A stretch of 64,000 bases of DNA from Kangiellaceae bacterium (GTDB lineage: Bacteria; Pseudomonadota; Gammaproteobacteria; Enterobacterales; Kangiellaceae), in assembly GCA_026196875.1 (NCBI GenBank), contig JAPHTP010000004.1, forward strand, positions 62,001 through 126,000, read 5' to 3'. The notes beneath the pieces were generated by a model. That model did not search any database and was not told where the DNA came from. It saw nothing but the letters and a program-made list of their open reading frames with translations. How positions within the stretch are numbered: the first letter of the stretch is position 1; the number at the start of each line of letters is the position of its first letter. Of this stretch, positions 34,165-44,364 are shown piece by piece. The translations under genes and the position numbers were made by a program.

Positions 34165-37100
34165 CTAATGGCTCTTGTCCAATTTAAAACTTTGGATCGC
34201 GCCGGTTAGATTGGCTAGAGTTACTGGTTTAGCTAGGTGGTAATTCATGCCTGCTTCCTTTACTGCGACTTGATGTTCTTGCATGGTATGCGCGGTTAAA
34301 GCAAAGATGATAGATGGTTTAAGATGGTGCTGTTGTTCAAACTCTCTAATCTTACTTGCTGCTTCAAACCCATCCATTTCAGGCATCTCACAATCCATCA
34401 AAATGAGATCGTATGGCTTTTTCTCTCTGTGTACCGAAGTTAAAGCCTGAAGCCCATTTTCAACTAATGTTGGCTGAATATTGATTTTCGCTAACATTGA
34501 GCGGATCACAACCTGATTGATTTCATTGTCTTCCGCAACTAAAACATTAAGATGGCTAAAGTCAGCATACGCTGAACTTTTATCAAGCTCATCAGCTCTC
34601 TCTGCCTGTGGTTTAGCTTGCACATTTTCGGTTAACGCTTTACCACAACTAACAAAATTTAGTGGATTACGCAGTACTTTAAGATTTGAGCTTTCAATCA
34701 GCTTGCGGGCACTACTTGATTGACCAAAGTTTCCGTATAAAAATAGTCGACACTCCGATTGTTCATTGCGGCTAATAAAATTCAATAAAAATACTTCGGA
34801 TTGATTGTTCATCCAGGATTTTGACAAGAATATACAATCAAATTGTTCAAATAACTCAAACAGTTCGTCGATATCCAATAAAGCCAAATTAAGCTTAGGA
34901 TCCTCAACCTTAATTCCATAATGATGCATATGCGATTTGATATTGGTAAAGAAAAGGCTATCGTGGCCGGTAAACAACGCCCTACCTGTCTTCGCAATAT
35001 TGGGTGTTTGCATCGGTTTGTCTTTCGGACCTACTTCTAACTGCGCGCTAAACCAAAATCGCGCTCCAACGCCTTCATCGCTATCGACACCGATCTCTCC
35101 CCCCATTAGCTCAGAGATTCTTTTACTGATCGCAAGTCCAAGTCCGGTACCGCCATATTTTCTAGTTGTGGAGCTATCACTTTGATGAAAAGACTCGAAT
35201 AGTTTCTTCTGCGCCGCATGAGAAATTCCTATCCCAGTATCCTGGACAGAAAACTCTAGCTTAATTGTGTAGTCATCATTGTCAGATAATTTCTTGATTT
35301 CAATTGCAATACTGCCGCGTTGGGTAAATTTAAAAGCGTTTCCGATTAGATTGATTAACACTTGGGTAATTCGAGTTGGGTCACCGACTAACTTACACGG
35401 AACATCTGGATGCAGATTAACAAAAAGAAATAACCCTTTTTCCTTCGCCGATACTTCAAACAAACTAATACAATCGTCGATCAAATCTAAGATGGAGAAT
35501 TGAACACGCTCCAACTCCATTTTCCCCGCTTCGATTTTCGAGTAATCAAGAATATCGTTAATGATGTTGAGCAACGTTTTTCCCGAGCGGGAAATGATAT
35601 CAACGAAATGCCTTTGATCTTCTTTAAGGTCAGTTGATTTTAATAGATCAACCATACCAATAACCCCATTCATCGGCGTTCTAATTTCGTGGCTCATAGT
35701 CGCAAGAAACTGACTCTTGGCCAAGTTCGCAGACTCGGCAATTTTTTTCTGTTGTTCTACTCTCTCCTTTTCACGCTTTTCTGAAGCGATCATCTGTTGG
35801 TGCATTCGGTTATTAATTAGCGCGATAGCGGTGAAGTTAGCTATAGATTGCAACATATCTACATGTGAAGACTGATATTGATTCTTTTTAAAACTCTGAA
35901 TACCTATCACACCCAAAACTTCATCGTTAAACATGATAGGAGCATAGAGAATCGAATATGTTTTTTCACCCGCAGAGTCATCCTCCAGTAAGTGATCGGT
36001 TTCTTCCTCGTAGCAATAAACAAAACCAGGTATATAGTTTTTTCCTTCAAGGTCAACATCATTAATAAAAACGGTCTTGTGGTTTTCAATACACCAAACC
36101 GGCAGCTGTGTTTTGTCAGCCATATCTCTAAAATAGGGCTTATATTTTTTCCCGCGAGATACCGCATAGTCATATTTTAATTTTGTACCATCCTCATTCA
36201 GCAGGCCGACGCCTAGGTTATCGGCCGACATAAATGATTTGATATTTTCATAAACCGTATTCATTGTTTGTTCAAAATCAAACCCTGCGGTTATTTGTTG
36301 TCCTGCATCGGCAACAGCAAGGATAATACTGGTCTTTTTACCAACCTCTCTTTCAAGCACTTCTGTCTGCCGCTGTAGGTTTCTAATTCTTAACCGATAT
36401 ATGCCTAGTGAGGTCATAATAATGATCAGAACAAGCGTTGTGTAAAAATACCATGTCTCATAATAGGACGAATCAATTGAAAACTTGAGCGGTGAAGACT
36501 CAGCTCCCCAAACGCCAGAATTGTTGGTACCTAAAACGACAAACTCGTATTTCCCATATGGTAAATTCGTATACGAAACAACCCTATTGGTCGAGTCTGG
36601 AAGCACTTTCCAATTTTCGTCATAACCTTTGAGCTTGAATTTTATTTTGATATTCGTTGAATCAATAAAACTAAAGGTGGTAAATCGAATTTCTATATCT
36701 CTTTGTTCTGCTCGTAACCTAAATGGCTTGTCGTTGGTAATCGGTTGCCATTTACCATCCACCCGGAATGCTTCGACCTTTGACACTGGCGTCGTTTGAT
36801 TTTGCTTGTAAAGACGCGTATCAATGCTTATCACGCCAGTACGCGAGGGCAAATTAATAATGTCGTCAATTAAAAATCCCTTCGCTGTACCCGCTCCCGT
36901 ACAGCAAGGCGACTTCTCAGCACCTAAAACCCTACCCGTATCGTCTAAAATGTGATCGATTGAAAGTTTTTCCCGTATTTGCTGAGTTAGTTCAATAAGC
37001 TGTTTATACGGAAAGCGATAGAGTCCATTAAATGAAGAAATCCAAATATAGTCCGCGGAATCTTTGCCAATAAAAAAACCACCGGGAGTTGGTAGCCCCA

Positions 37101-38757
37101 CCTCTTGCACTTTAAAGTGATACCATTCGGTTCCGCGATGATAGATCAGACCATCGGAGGACGTTCCCAAAAGTACAGAGCCATCTTCGGGGTGTTGATA
37201 AATTGCGGTAATATCAAAAGTCTTACTAGTATCAAAATGGGGAAATACCTTAGTTAACTTTTTGTCCTCAAAAACGTAAGCTCCGTCTAGTGCTCCGATA
37301 ATTATCTTGCCGCTCTTTGCTTGTTTTATAACCCTCATTTCGACATCATTGTTATTGATGTCCTTAGAAAAATGATTAACTTCATCCCCATTAATTTCGA
37401 ACAACCCATTGTCTGTTGTAAACAAATAATGATCTTTTGCCAATCGTAATATACCGCGCACATGACTGTAATTCATCGCTGCAAATGCATTTGGTATTTC
37501 AAATTCATTATTATGATAAATATAAGCACCGGCGCGCGTACCGACAATTAACCCTTCAGGGGTAAGTAACTGGGTGTAGACTACAGGATGAGGTAGTTCA
37601 AATCCTTTTAAAAGTTGCGTAAACTTTCCACCACTAAAATACTCGAGCCCATTGTTTGTCCCGATATAGAGATCACCATTGGCTGCGGGCTGGATAGACC
37701 ACACGATTGGTTCATTTAATCCAGACTCAATGCCAAAGTTATCGGCAAAAGCTTTGGTTAATTTTGCTATTCCATGCACATAGCTTCCTAGCCAAATATT
37801 TTTCTCGTTATCCTCAAACATCGAGAGTAAGACTTTGAAGGATTTTGGGTGTGAATTCGCGATATATTCAAAAACACTATCATCTTTGAGCCTAAATAAC
37901 CCTGAGTTAGTCGCCACCCATAATGTACCATCTGAATCTTCAAGAATTGAAGTGATTGGCGTTTGTGCTAAAACAGGATCATCAGTAAATTTTCTAACTT
38001 GCAGATCTTCAATAACAAAAAGTCCCTCGGTCGAGCCAATCCAAATTCGGGCATTATGATTTTCAAAAGTTTCTATTTTCAGCTGGCTATAATCTATTGG
38101 AAGTTCGATGGTTTTTGATTTTTCTTTTGAAACAATGAAGAGCTTCCCAATTCCGCCAATAATTAGCGATTCTCCATCTAGGTATACGCCATAGGTAGCT
38201 TCAGTTGGTAAATAGTCTCTTTCGACAATCGTATCATCTTGAACTTCGAAGCTTCCTTTGGTTGTTGTAAAAACGATATTGCCATTCACACCTGTTGTTA
38301 TTTCATTCACATTATTGGAGCGCGCTTTAGCTTCTGATGAATCAGATCGGTGAAGTATTAATTTGAATTGATTATTTTTGTATGAAAGGAGTCCTTTATT
38401 GGTGCCAATCCACATGACGCCGCTTGAATCGGTATACAGGTCTTGAACATAAGATCCCAATGCAAAGAAATCTTTTTGGGTATATGTTTGAAAGCGAACA
38501 CCATCAAATCGAGTTAATCCAAACTGTGAACCAATCCAGATATAGCCGTCTGCATCCTGGGTTATAGAGTTCCCAACTACCTGCAATAAGCCGTCTTCAA
38601 TGGACCAACGCTTTTGAATATACTGATTAAAAGATTTTAAACTGCTATTTGATGAAGAGAAAGAGTCAAAAGAAAGCAATAAAGCGCAGATTAGAAGCGC
38701 CAATTTAGTTGTTAATGATGCGAAACTAGCTGAGCTCTGTTGGTTCAAATTCTTCAC
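34165..38757 (-). CDS. Giant hybrid sensor histidine kinase with two-component propeller sensor
   Basis: This 1530-residue protein opens with a GTG and a signal/anchor sequence. Periplasmic reg_prop repeats (for example [15 protein letters not shown] and [15 protein letters not shown]) form two beta-propellers over about 40-640. A Y_Y_Y domain and a membrane helix at about 770-790 follow. Inside the cell lie a GAF domain (about 815-965), HisKA with [13 protein letters not shown], an HATPase with NAFKF, DTGIGIS and GTGLGLAIS, and a C-terminal receiver with [13 protein letters not shown]. The order matches hybrid kinases that, in Bacteroidetes, sense polysaccharide fragments. No output regulator is fused and no neighbour is an obvious target. 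Confidence 0.92.
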   Translation of the reverse strand: MKNLNQQSSASFASLTTKLALLICALLLSFDSFSSSNSSLKSFNQYIQKRWSIEDGLLQVVGNSITQDADGYIWIGSQFGLTRFDGVRFQTYTQKDFFALGSYVQDLYTDSSGVMWIGTNKGLLSYKNNQFKLILHRSDSSEAKARSNNVNEITTGVNGNIVFTTTKGSFEVQDDTIVERDYLPTEATYGVYLDGESLIIGGIGKLFIVSKEKSKTIELPIDYSQLKIETFENHNARIWIGSTEGLFVIEDLQVRKFTDDPVLAQTPITSILEDSDGTLWVATNSGLFRLKDDSVFEYIANSHPKSFKVLLSMFEDNEKNIWLGSYVHGIAKLTKAFADNFGIESGLNEPIVWSIQPAANGDLYIGTNNGLEYFSGGKFTQLLKGFELPHPVVYTQLLTPEGLIVGTRAGAYIYHNNEFEIPNAFAAMNYSHVRGILRLAKDHYLFTTDNGLFEINGDEVNHFSKDINNNDVEMRVIKQAKSGKIIIGALDGAYVFEDKKLTKVFPHFDTSKTFDITAIYQHPEDGSVLLGTSSDGLIYHRGTEWYHFKVQEVGLPTPGGFFIGKDSADYIWISSFNGLYRFPYKQLIELTQQIREKLSIDHILDDTGRVLGAEKSPCCTGAGTAKGFLIDDIINLPSRTGVISIDTRLYKQNQTTPVSKVEAFRVDGKWQPITNDKPFRLRAEQRDIEIRFTTFSFIDSTNIKIKFKLKGYDENWKVLPDSTNRVVSYTNLPYGKYEFVVLGTNNSGVWGAESSPLKFSIDSSYYETWYFYTTLVLIIIMTSLGIYRLRIRNLQRQTEVLEREVGKKTSIILAVADAGQQITAGFDFEQTMNTVYENIKSFMSADNLGVGLLNEDGTKLKYDYAVSRGKKYKPYFRDMADKTQLPVWCIENHKTVFINDVDLEGKNYIPGFVYCYEEETDHLLEDDSAGEKTYSILYAPIMFNDEVLGVIGIQSFKKNQYQSSHVDMLQSIANFTAIALINNRMHQQMIASEKREKERVEQQKKIAESANLAKSQFLATMSHEIRTPMNGVIGMVDLLKSTDLKEDQRHFVDIISRSGKTLLNIINDILDYSKIEAGKMELERVQFSILDLIDDCISLFEVSAKEKGLFLFVNLHPDVPCKLVGDPTRITQVLINLIGNAFKFTQRGSIAIEIKKLSDNDDYTIKLEFSVQDTGIGISHAAQKKLFESFHQSDSSTTRKYGGTGLGLAISKRISELMGGEIGVDSDEGVGARFWFSAQLEVGPKDKPMQTPNIAKTGRALFTGHDSLFFTNIKSHMHHYGIKVEDPKLNLALLDIDELFELFEQFDCIFLSKSWMNNQSEVFLLNFISRNEQSECRLFLYGNFGQSSSARKLIESSNLKVLRNPLNFVSCGKALTENVQAKPQAERADELDKSSAYADFSHLNVLVAEDNEINQVVIRSMLAKINIQPTLVENGLQALTSVHREKKPYDLILMDCEMPEMDGFEAASKIREFEQQHHLKPSIIFALTAHTMQEHQVAVKEAGMNYHLAKPVTLANLTGAIQSFKLDKSH

Positions 38758-38898
38758 TATTAAGGTATAGCACAGCTTAAGCTATTTTTTTGCTTTTAGA
38801 GATGTTAGATCAAAGCAAAACTCTAACTATATTTCCAAAAATAGGTCTCAAATCATATTTTTGATTTTGTCTACAGAATAAATTAAACAGTTATAGTA

Positions 38899-39603
38899 CT
38901 AGAAAGAAGTATCTATGCGAGTAAATTGATTAGTCTTGAGGTTGTATTGAACAAACTCTGTTTCCTTGCCTCCTCCCTTAATTATAAGAATCAAATCATC
39001 ACCTATTACTTCATATCTATCGATATCGGATCCAATTAATTTTAGATCCTCTCCATTAACTGAAGATACATAAAGATTTTGAGAATCATCATTATTTAGA
39101 AATCCATCTTTATTTGTGTCTGACTCAATTATTCGATAGATGTTTTTTGAAGTTGAGAACTGCTCATAGCCGGTTGCTTCTTCAGCAAAATTGGTGGCAA
39201 CGATAAATTTATCGTTTTTTAGTAGTTTGAGCTTTTTGTTCCCTTCAATGAACAACATATTTACTCTTTTTCTGGTATAACCGTCAAATGACATGCCAAC
39301 AGCGTAGAGAGCATGAGTCGTACTTTCTTCCGGTTCTGAAATGCGTACCGACTTGGCATTTATGCCAAATACAAAAATATCGCCTAATTTAGTAATAAAT
39401 TTTTGCTCATATTCCACTTTTTGTAATTCATCGACTCGTTTTTCATCAATTATTTTCACTCCAGGGTCACTGTAAGAATCTCTAAAAAGCTCTCTCGTTA
39501 AAACACTAATGAACAAACCAGCAATCACTAAAATTCCTACGAAAAAGAATATCTGATTCGCTTTAGTAATAAACTCAAATGTCTTAATCAATGAGAGCTT
39601 CAT
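38899..39603 (-). CDS. Hypothetical membrane-anchored protein
   Basis: This 234-residue protein has one N-terminal membrane helix at about 15-38 and an outer domain rich in beta-strands. DTNKDGFLNNDD around residue 165 looks like a calcium-binding loop. I do not recognise the family. It lies 11 bp after the M20 amidohydrolase gene on the same strand and may be cotranscribed with it. Confidence 0.6.
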   Translation of the reverse strand: MKLSLIKTFEFITKANQIFFFVGILVIAGLFISVLTRELFRDSYSDPGVKIIDEKRVDELQKVEYEQKFITKLGDIFVFGINAKSVRISEPEESTTHALYAVGMSFDGYTRKRVNMLFIEGNKKLKLLKNDKFIVATNFAEEATGYEQFSTSKNIYRIIESDTNKDGFLNNDDSQNLYVSSVNGEDLKLIGSDIDRYEVIGDDLILIIKGGGKETEFVQYNLKTNQFTRIDTSF

Positions 39604-39614
39604 TCTTATGTTCC

Positions 39615-40925
39615 CTAATTTTTGGCCATTAACTCCAGCACTGCGTTGGACATAGTTGCGACGCCGGTTTCTATTGTTGGTTTTGGATCAGGAGCGAAGT
39701 CTGCAGAATGTAATGTCGGCAATCTCAGTTTTCCATCCTTAGCTTTTTTAAATTTGCCAGCCTCTACTGTGCCTAAGCGGAACATTAAACTAGGAATTTT
39801 CGGCTCAACTTGCCCATAACGCCCAAAATCTTCGCCTACCATCTCTGGACCGAGTTCAATAACATTATCCTTACCGACAGTCTTCTCAAAAACTCCTATC
39901 AATTTGGTTGCGAGTTTGGGATTGTTATAGGCTGCCGGAGTATATTCATCCAAGACAGTAACAACAGGAAGTAGATCTTCCGGTAAACCCGCAGCACGAC
40001 CTAAATTGCTCGTCATTCGTTTAATAGCTTTTAGTGTATGCTCCCTTACCTCGTTGGAGTAAGAGCGAAGCGTTAACTGCATTTTAACTTCATTAGAAAT
40101 GATATTGTGCTGCGAACCACCATGAATTGAACCGACTGTAACAACCGCAGGTTCAAGCGGAGAAATTTCCCGACTAACAATAGTTTGCAATGATTGAACA
40201 ATTTGTGCCGCTAAAACGATGGGATCTTTGGTGTTTTGCGGATAAGCGCCGTGGCCGCCTTGACCACGAACAACAATATCGACTGAGTCAACATTTGCCA
40301 TGGCGTAGCCCTTAACAACACCGACGGTTCCGGCTTTTAAGTCAGCAGAAACATGAATCGCCAGGTTATAATCTGGCCTAGGGAATTTTTCGAAAAGCCC
40401 TTCCTTAAGCATTGCTTTTGCACCACCACTTCTTTCTTCAGCGGGTTGACCAATCATTATCAAAGTACCGGACCATTTATCTTTGTTATCGATTAATCGA
40501 CGCGCAGTACCAACAAACGCCGTCATATGAATATCGTGACCACACGCGTGCATCGTATGGGTTACTTTACCATCGCGATCTTTCTGTGTTTTTTTACTCG
40601 CATAGGTTAAGCCGGTTTGTTCTTTAATCGGTAGAGCATCTAAGTCGGTACGAACCATAACAGTAGGACCATCGCCGTTCTTGAAAACACCGACGACGCC
40701 GTGGCCGCCAAAGTTAGTAGTTATACCAAAGCCTAGTTCTTTTAATTCTCCGGCGATCTTTTTGGCGGTTTGTTTTTCCTGAAAGGATATTTCTGGATTT
40801 TGATGAAGATGTTTATACAGCTTATCGAGATAGGGGTAATCTTTTGTTATTTGGTCTTGGAGAGAATTTGCACTCACGTTTAATGAGATTGCAAACAACG
40901 CAGCCCAAACTAATGCTTTATTCAT
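39615..40925 (-). CDS. Secreted M20 amidohydrolase
   Basis: This 436-residue M20D-type metallopeptidase has a signal peptide (MNKALVWAALFAISLNVSA). Metal-binding motifs are HACGHDIHMTAFVG around residue 125 and PAEERSGGAKAML around 158, with a late histidine in LPTLHSADFAPD. A dimerisation domain with GQGGHGAYPQNTKDPI sits in the middle. Relatives hydrolyse N-acyl amino acids (IAA-amino acid hydrolase, hippuricase, carboxypeptidase). Export to the periplasm suits the proteolytic theme of the region. It has its own upstream spacer. Confidence 0.9.
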   Translation of the reverse strand: MNKALVWAALFAISLNVSANSLQDQITKDYPYLDKLYKHLHQNPEISFQEKQTAKKIAGELKELGFGITTNFGGHGVVGVFKNGDGPTVMVRTDLDALPIKEQTGLTYASKKTQKDRDGKVTHTMHACGHDIHMTAFVGTARRLIDNKDKWSGTLIMIGQPAEERSGGAKAMLKEGLFEKFPRPDYNLAIHVSADLKAGTVGVVKGYAMANVDSVDIVVRGQGGHGAYPQNTKDPIVLAAQIVQSLQTIVSREISPLEPAVVTVGSIHGGSQHNIISNEVKMQLTLRSYSNEVREHTLKAIKRMTSNLGRAAGLPEDLLPVVTVLDEYTPAAYNNPKLATKLIGVFEKTVGKDNVIELGPEMVGEDFGRYGQVEPKIPSLMFRLGTVEAGKFKKAKDGKLRLPTLHSADFAPDPKPTIETGVATMSNAVLELMAKN

Positions 40926-41038
40926 TTTTCTTGTCCTTGGATCTAATTATGGACCTAGTTATGGATCTACTGTACCAGAGAATTTGCATTAACTGAATTA
41001 GTGATTTAAGCTGCCGTCTGAATTACCAAGGCTCTCCC

Positions 41039-41665
41039 ATGAATTATAAAAACCTTCTTATATCATCTGCAGTGATATTTATTTTATTAATTACTTCCTA
41101 CATAGCTTTTATTGGGTTTGATCTGAATCGTTCTTTGCAGCCTTCTTGGCATTCTAGTATTGAAAACCAATCAGAAGAACTAGCAAAAGTTCTTCAAATC
41201 GAGTCGATTTACCGATTAGAAAAGAATGTTGCTAAATTCAGACTTTGGATATTTCCATCTTTCAATCATAAAACGCTGATTGAACTTATACTCTCTAATA
41301 AAAACTCGATCCTTAAGGTCAGTTACTTTGATTATGACCAAGATGGAGAATCATATAAAGTCCTAAATAGCTACTCTCGATCTCTGCAACCTGTCGAAAG
41401 AGAAGCTTTTATTTCTGAACTAATATACTCTCAATTTCTGCACATAAAAACGGATAAAGAGAAAAAATTGGGATTAGATGGAACAAACTGGGCAATTGAA
41501 CTAAATATCAATAATACCTACCTATTTCGAGACGGATGGGAAGTAGATGATAGACCATTCGTTATTCTTCGAAATTCACTGATTAGTTTATCTAACATTA
41601 GTAGGCAATGCTTAGAAATTAACTGTGACGACCTCCGTGATCGAATAACACATCAAACAGAGTAA
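41039..41665 (+). CDS. Hypothetical membrane-anchored protein
   Basis: This 208-residue protein has an N-terminal membrane helix at about 6-28 (LLISSAVIFILLITSYIAFIGF) and a soluble domain with no motif I know. Two cysteines near the end (RQCLEINCDDL) could pair outside the cytoplasm. AAGG lies 7 nt before the ATG. It diverges from the M20 gene and converges on the next gene with 7 bp between. Function unknown. Confidence 0.6.
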   Translation: MNYKNLLISSAVIFILLITSYIAFIGFDLNRSLQPSWHSSIENQSEELAKVLQIESIYRLEKNVAKFRLWIFPSFNHKTLIELILSNKNSILKVSYFDYDQDGESYKVLNSYSRSLQPVEREAFISELIYSQFLHIKTDKEKKLGLDGTNWAIELNINNTYLFRDGWEVDDRPFVILRNSLISLSNISRQCLEINCDDLRDRITHQTE

Positions 41666-41672
41666 GAAAATG

Positions 41673-41957
41673 CTAGTACAATTTATCTGCAGCCAAACGT
41701 AAATCAGCATCCGGCAAAAACTGATCACTTATCACCAAAATAGAATTTAGATTATTCCTTAACTTATTCAACTCAATATCGCCAGGCTTCAGTGCCGTTT
41801 GCAACAAATGTAACGCCATATCAGCTAATAACACTCTTTGCTTTTCCAACCATTCCTCGTCGCCTTTTTTTGCTTTTAAAGATAAGTAATGCGACTCCAC
41901 TTGTGCATGGATTTCCCAACTAGTTTTAATAATTTTTTCTCTATTTATGTTACTCAT
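41673..41957 (-). CDS. Small helical hypothetical protein
   Basis: I start at the ATG at 41957, preceded by GGAAGTG; the longer frame would run back into the ABC-F gene. The 94-residue product is entirely helical and polar, with leucine spacing that suggests a small bundle. It follows the ABC-F gene by 56 bp, across a hairpin. Function unknown. Confidence 0.55.
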   Translation of the reverse strand: MSNINREKIIKTSWEIHAQVESHYLSLKAKKGDEEWLEKQRVLLADMALHLLQTALKPGDIELNKLRNNLNSILVISDQFLPDADLRLAADKLY

Positions 41958-41981
41958 AAATTCACTTCCAATTTGTCGCTC

Positions 41982-42002
41982 GGGAAGAGCGGAGCGCTTC
42001 CC
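41982..42002. repeat. Hairpin with GAGCGnAGCG core, second copy
   Basis: GGGAAG and CTTCCC arms enclose a core reading GAGCGGAGCG on the plus strand. The same core, with T in place of one G, forms the loop of the hairpin at 11047-11079. It lies between the ABC-F stop and the next start and may be a terminator or mRNA end protector. Confidence 0.45.
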
Positions 42003-42013
42003 AAGCAATGATT

Positions 42014-43747
42014 TTACTCTACCTGACTCCAAAGTACTTCAAGTTCCTCTCGCCACTCTTTTTGAAGGTTGGGCTTTTGGAACTTAGGCTTTCTTTGTAG
42101 ATCTTCTTCAAGTTTTAACTCTAGCAATTCAATTCTTTGCAATATGTCTTCATTTCTAGAATCACTGACCTTTTCATTTGAGTTACCTGGAAATTCAATC
42201 GAAGTGTCAACTTTATCTTCTAGCAAGCTTTGATAAAATGCATCGGGTTCAGGGAGCTCAATCAATCGACCTTTCTGAATACAAAGCCATCTCGTCGCAA
42301 TCTGATCTAGAAACTGCCTGTCATGGCTAGTTATTAGCAAGGTTGCCCCAGACTCCATTAGTTGTTCAGTAAGCTCTTCTTTACCTTGCAAGTCAATATG
42401 GTTAGTCGGCTCATCCAATATTAAGAAATTTGGTTGATTAAGAGAAAAAGCCATAAACATTAGCCGCGCTTTTTCTCCGCCACTTAAACTACCAACCTCG
42501 CGGTCAAATTCTCTATATTGAATGCCGGCATTAATAAGCGCTCGCTTAAGCTCTTCTTCGTTGGCATTTGTATTGCTGCGTAACCAATCTAGCCTCGAGT
42601 CCTCGCCGACCAGACTCATCAATTCTTGATCATAAAAACCAAGTTCGGCTCTTGGATTGAATCGAATCCTATCGTCAAAAACCTCACTGGATTTAAATCG
42701 TTCTCGTACCAGATTTAGCAAAGTCGATTTACCACAACCATTCTCCCCCAGCAAAGCGACACGCTCACCCGGTTTAATCGAAATTGATTCAATTCGATAG
42801 AGCTCTCGTTCTTCATTTGGCGTGATTACAATTAAGTCATCTATAGCTAAAACTTGCTTTGCAGAAAGGCTTTGATCGTTTAGCGACAGCTTTAACCCTG
42901 AACCTTGGGTAACAAATGTTTTTTCAGCCTCTAGCTTGTCAACTCTTTTTAAAATCGATTTGGATTTTCTAGAAAGATCTTCATTATCATACTGATGACC
43001 CCAAACTGCCAATCGTTTTGCGGTCTTTTGCAAACGGTCGATTTCCTTTTCTTCAACTCGGCGGCGCTTCTCTGCGTCGACATCCATTTTTTCCAAAGCA
43101 ACTCTCGCTTCAGAATAAGCAAGGTCAAATTGGTAGCTTTTCTGATCTCGAATAAAAATAGTTTTATCGCACACGCTATCTAACAACTGCGCATCGTGCG
43201 AAATCATTAATACCGCACATTTACACTCGGTCTTTAAGAAATTTTCGAGCACTAGCATGGCTTTGATGTCCATATGGTTACCCGGCTCGTCCATTAACAA
43301 AATGTCCGGATCATTGATGAGTGCTTTTGCGATCAACACTAAATTCTGTTGACCACCGCTCATGGATTGAATTTTTTGCGTTAGCTGAGCTTGATTAAAC
43401 CCCAAGTTGAAAAGCTGGCTTTCAGCCCGCCACCGGTTGTACTCGCGTTCCTCCTCTGGCATTGCGGATACTACTGCGTCAACAGCACTCGAGTCAGTCA
43501 GCTCTTGTGGTACAAACTGATCAACATGGCCGATGCTAAGTTGATTGAATTTTCTCACTTCACCTGAATCTGCTTGAAGTCTTCCACTGATCAATCCGAA
43601 CAGTGTACTTTTACCACATCCATTATGGCCAACTAGACCAACTTTTTGTTTAGCGTTAATCACTAAATTTAGATTGTCGAATAAAGACTTTTCGCCATGT
43701 GCGAAAGAAACATTAAGAATTTGTATTAAAGCGTTCATGATATTCAT
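42014..43747 (-). CDS. ABC-F family ATPase with leader-controlled expression
   Basis: This 577-residue soluble protein has two ATP-binding cassettes and no membrane helices. ABC1 has GHNGCGKST, MSGGQQ and a deviant Walker B, DEPGNHMD. ABC2 has GENGCGKST, LSGGEK and the regular DEPTNHID. The basic, coiled linker between them (about 225-285) is the part that enters the ribosome in this family. Housekeeping ABC-F proteins tune translation; others protect ribosomes from antibiotics. The long leader with a small peptide gene and hairpins favours an inducible, protective role (inference). The start ATG lacks a clear ribosome-binding site; the ATG at 43738 is an alternative. Confidence 0.85.
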   Translation of the reverse strand: MNIMNALIQILNVSFAHGEKSLFDNLNLVINAKQKVGLVGHNGCGKSTLFGLISGRLQADSGEVRKFNQLSIGHVDQFVPQELTDSSAVDAVVSAMPEEEREYNRWRAESQLFNLGFNQAQLTQKIQSMSGGQQNLVLIAKALINDPDILLMDEPGNHMDIKAMLVLENFLKTECKCAVLMISHDAQLLDSVCDKTIFIRDQKSYQFDLAYSEARVALEKMDVDAEKRRRVEEKEIDRLQKTAKRLAVWGHQYDNEDLSRKSKSILKRVDKLEAEKTFVTQGSGLKLSLNDQSLSAKQVLAIDDLIVITPNEERELYRIESISIKPGERVALLGENGCGKSTLLNLVRERFKSSEVFDDRIRFNPRAELGFYDQELMSLVGEDSRLDWLRSNTNANEEELKRALINAGIQYREFDREVGSLSGGEKARLMFMAFSLNQPNFLILDEPTNHIDLQGKEELTEQLMESGATLLITSHDRQFLDQIATRWLCIQKGRLIELPEPDAFYQSLLEDKVDTSIEFPGNSNEKVSDSRNEDILQRIELLELKLEEDLQRKPKFQKPNLQKEWREELEVLWSQVE

Positions 43748-43750
43748 CTT

Positions 43751-43806
43751 ATTAAAAGGCAGGTCTCAGCCCTGCGGGTTATTGGTTTCGGCGTGTGCCG
43801 ACCAAA
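43751..43806 (-). promoter_or_regulatory. Hairpins directly before the ABC-F start (candidate attenuator)
   Basis: On the minus strand GCAGG / CCTGC (43775-43759) with a 7-nt loop is followed by CTTTTAAT, a weak terminator shape ending 4 bases before the ABC-F ATG. Just upstream, CGGC / GCCG (43800-43789), extended by TTGGT / ACCAA around a two-base bulge, forms a second hairpin. The segment TTAGCCCT (43855-43848) can pair with AGGGCTGA (43773-43766) and so break the terminator-like stem. Confidence 0.5.
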
Positions 43807-43966
43807 TAACGCAGATGAATACTTAGCAATTGATAGGTGATTTACTTAGGGCTAATTTACTCTCGTTTTAGCCTTTAATATGTAAACCCCATTTGATTGG
43901 AAGTATTGTGATCTGATTTAACAGATCGAATTGTTTTTCTAATCATTCAGCCCGTATTTCATCGCG

Positions 43967-44035
43967 TTAGTTAACTGCGGACTGAGGGCGTAGATTAGAA
44001 AGGTAGCGAGCAAAAGCTAATTGGCTCAATTTCAT
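43967..44035 (-). CDS. Leader peptide of the ABC-F gene (22 residues)
   Basis: A perfect AAAGGAGG lies 9 nt before an ATG that opens a 22-codon frame: MKLSQLAFAR, then YLSNLRPQSAVN, then TAA. It is too short for usual gene finding. Its ribosome-binding site is the strongest in the neighbourhood, and it lies about 220 bases upstream of the ABC-F start with hairpins between. Leader peptides of this kind stall drug-bound ribosomes and expose downstream genes in several ABC-F, erm and msr systems. The function here is inferred from layout. Confidence 0.6.
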   Translation of the reverse strand: MKLSQLAFARYLSNLRPQSAVN

Positions 44036-44364
44036 CAGAATAATCCTCCTTTGTTTTAAATGCATAAGTTGGCCATATGCCTTCCATTATGGGCGCTATT
44101 TCAACAGATCTTGCCTCAAATTCAAATAGCTAAAATGTCTGAAAGCACTAATTGTCTACTTTTTTCGAACAATGCTTTCTGCATTACACTGTTTTTTGAT
44201 TGATTAATCAACAATAAACTGGTTTTGTCGGCAGAATTACAAACAGACGATTCTGCTATGGGTATCAACTACACTTTATAAATGCGAGTTTTTCCGACCT
44301 TATAACTCCTTTTTAATGTTGCAGAGATACAAAAAATCCGATTAACCAACAACAGGATGGGGAC

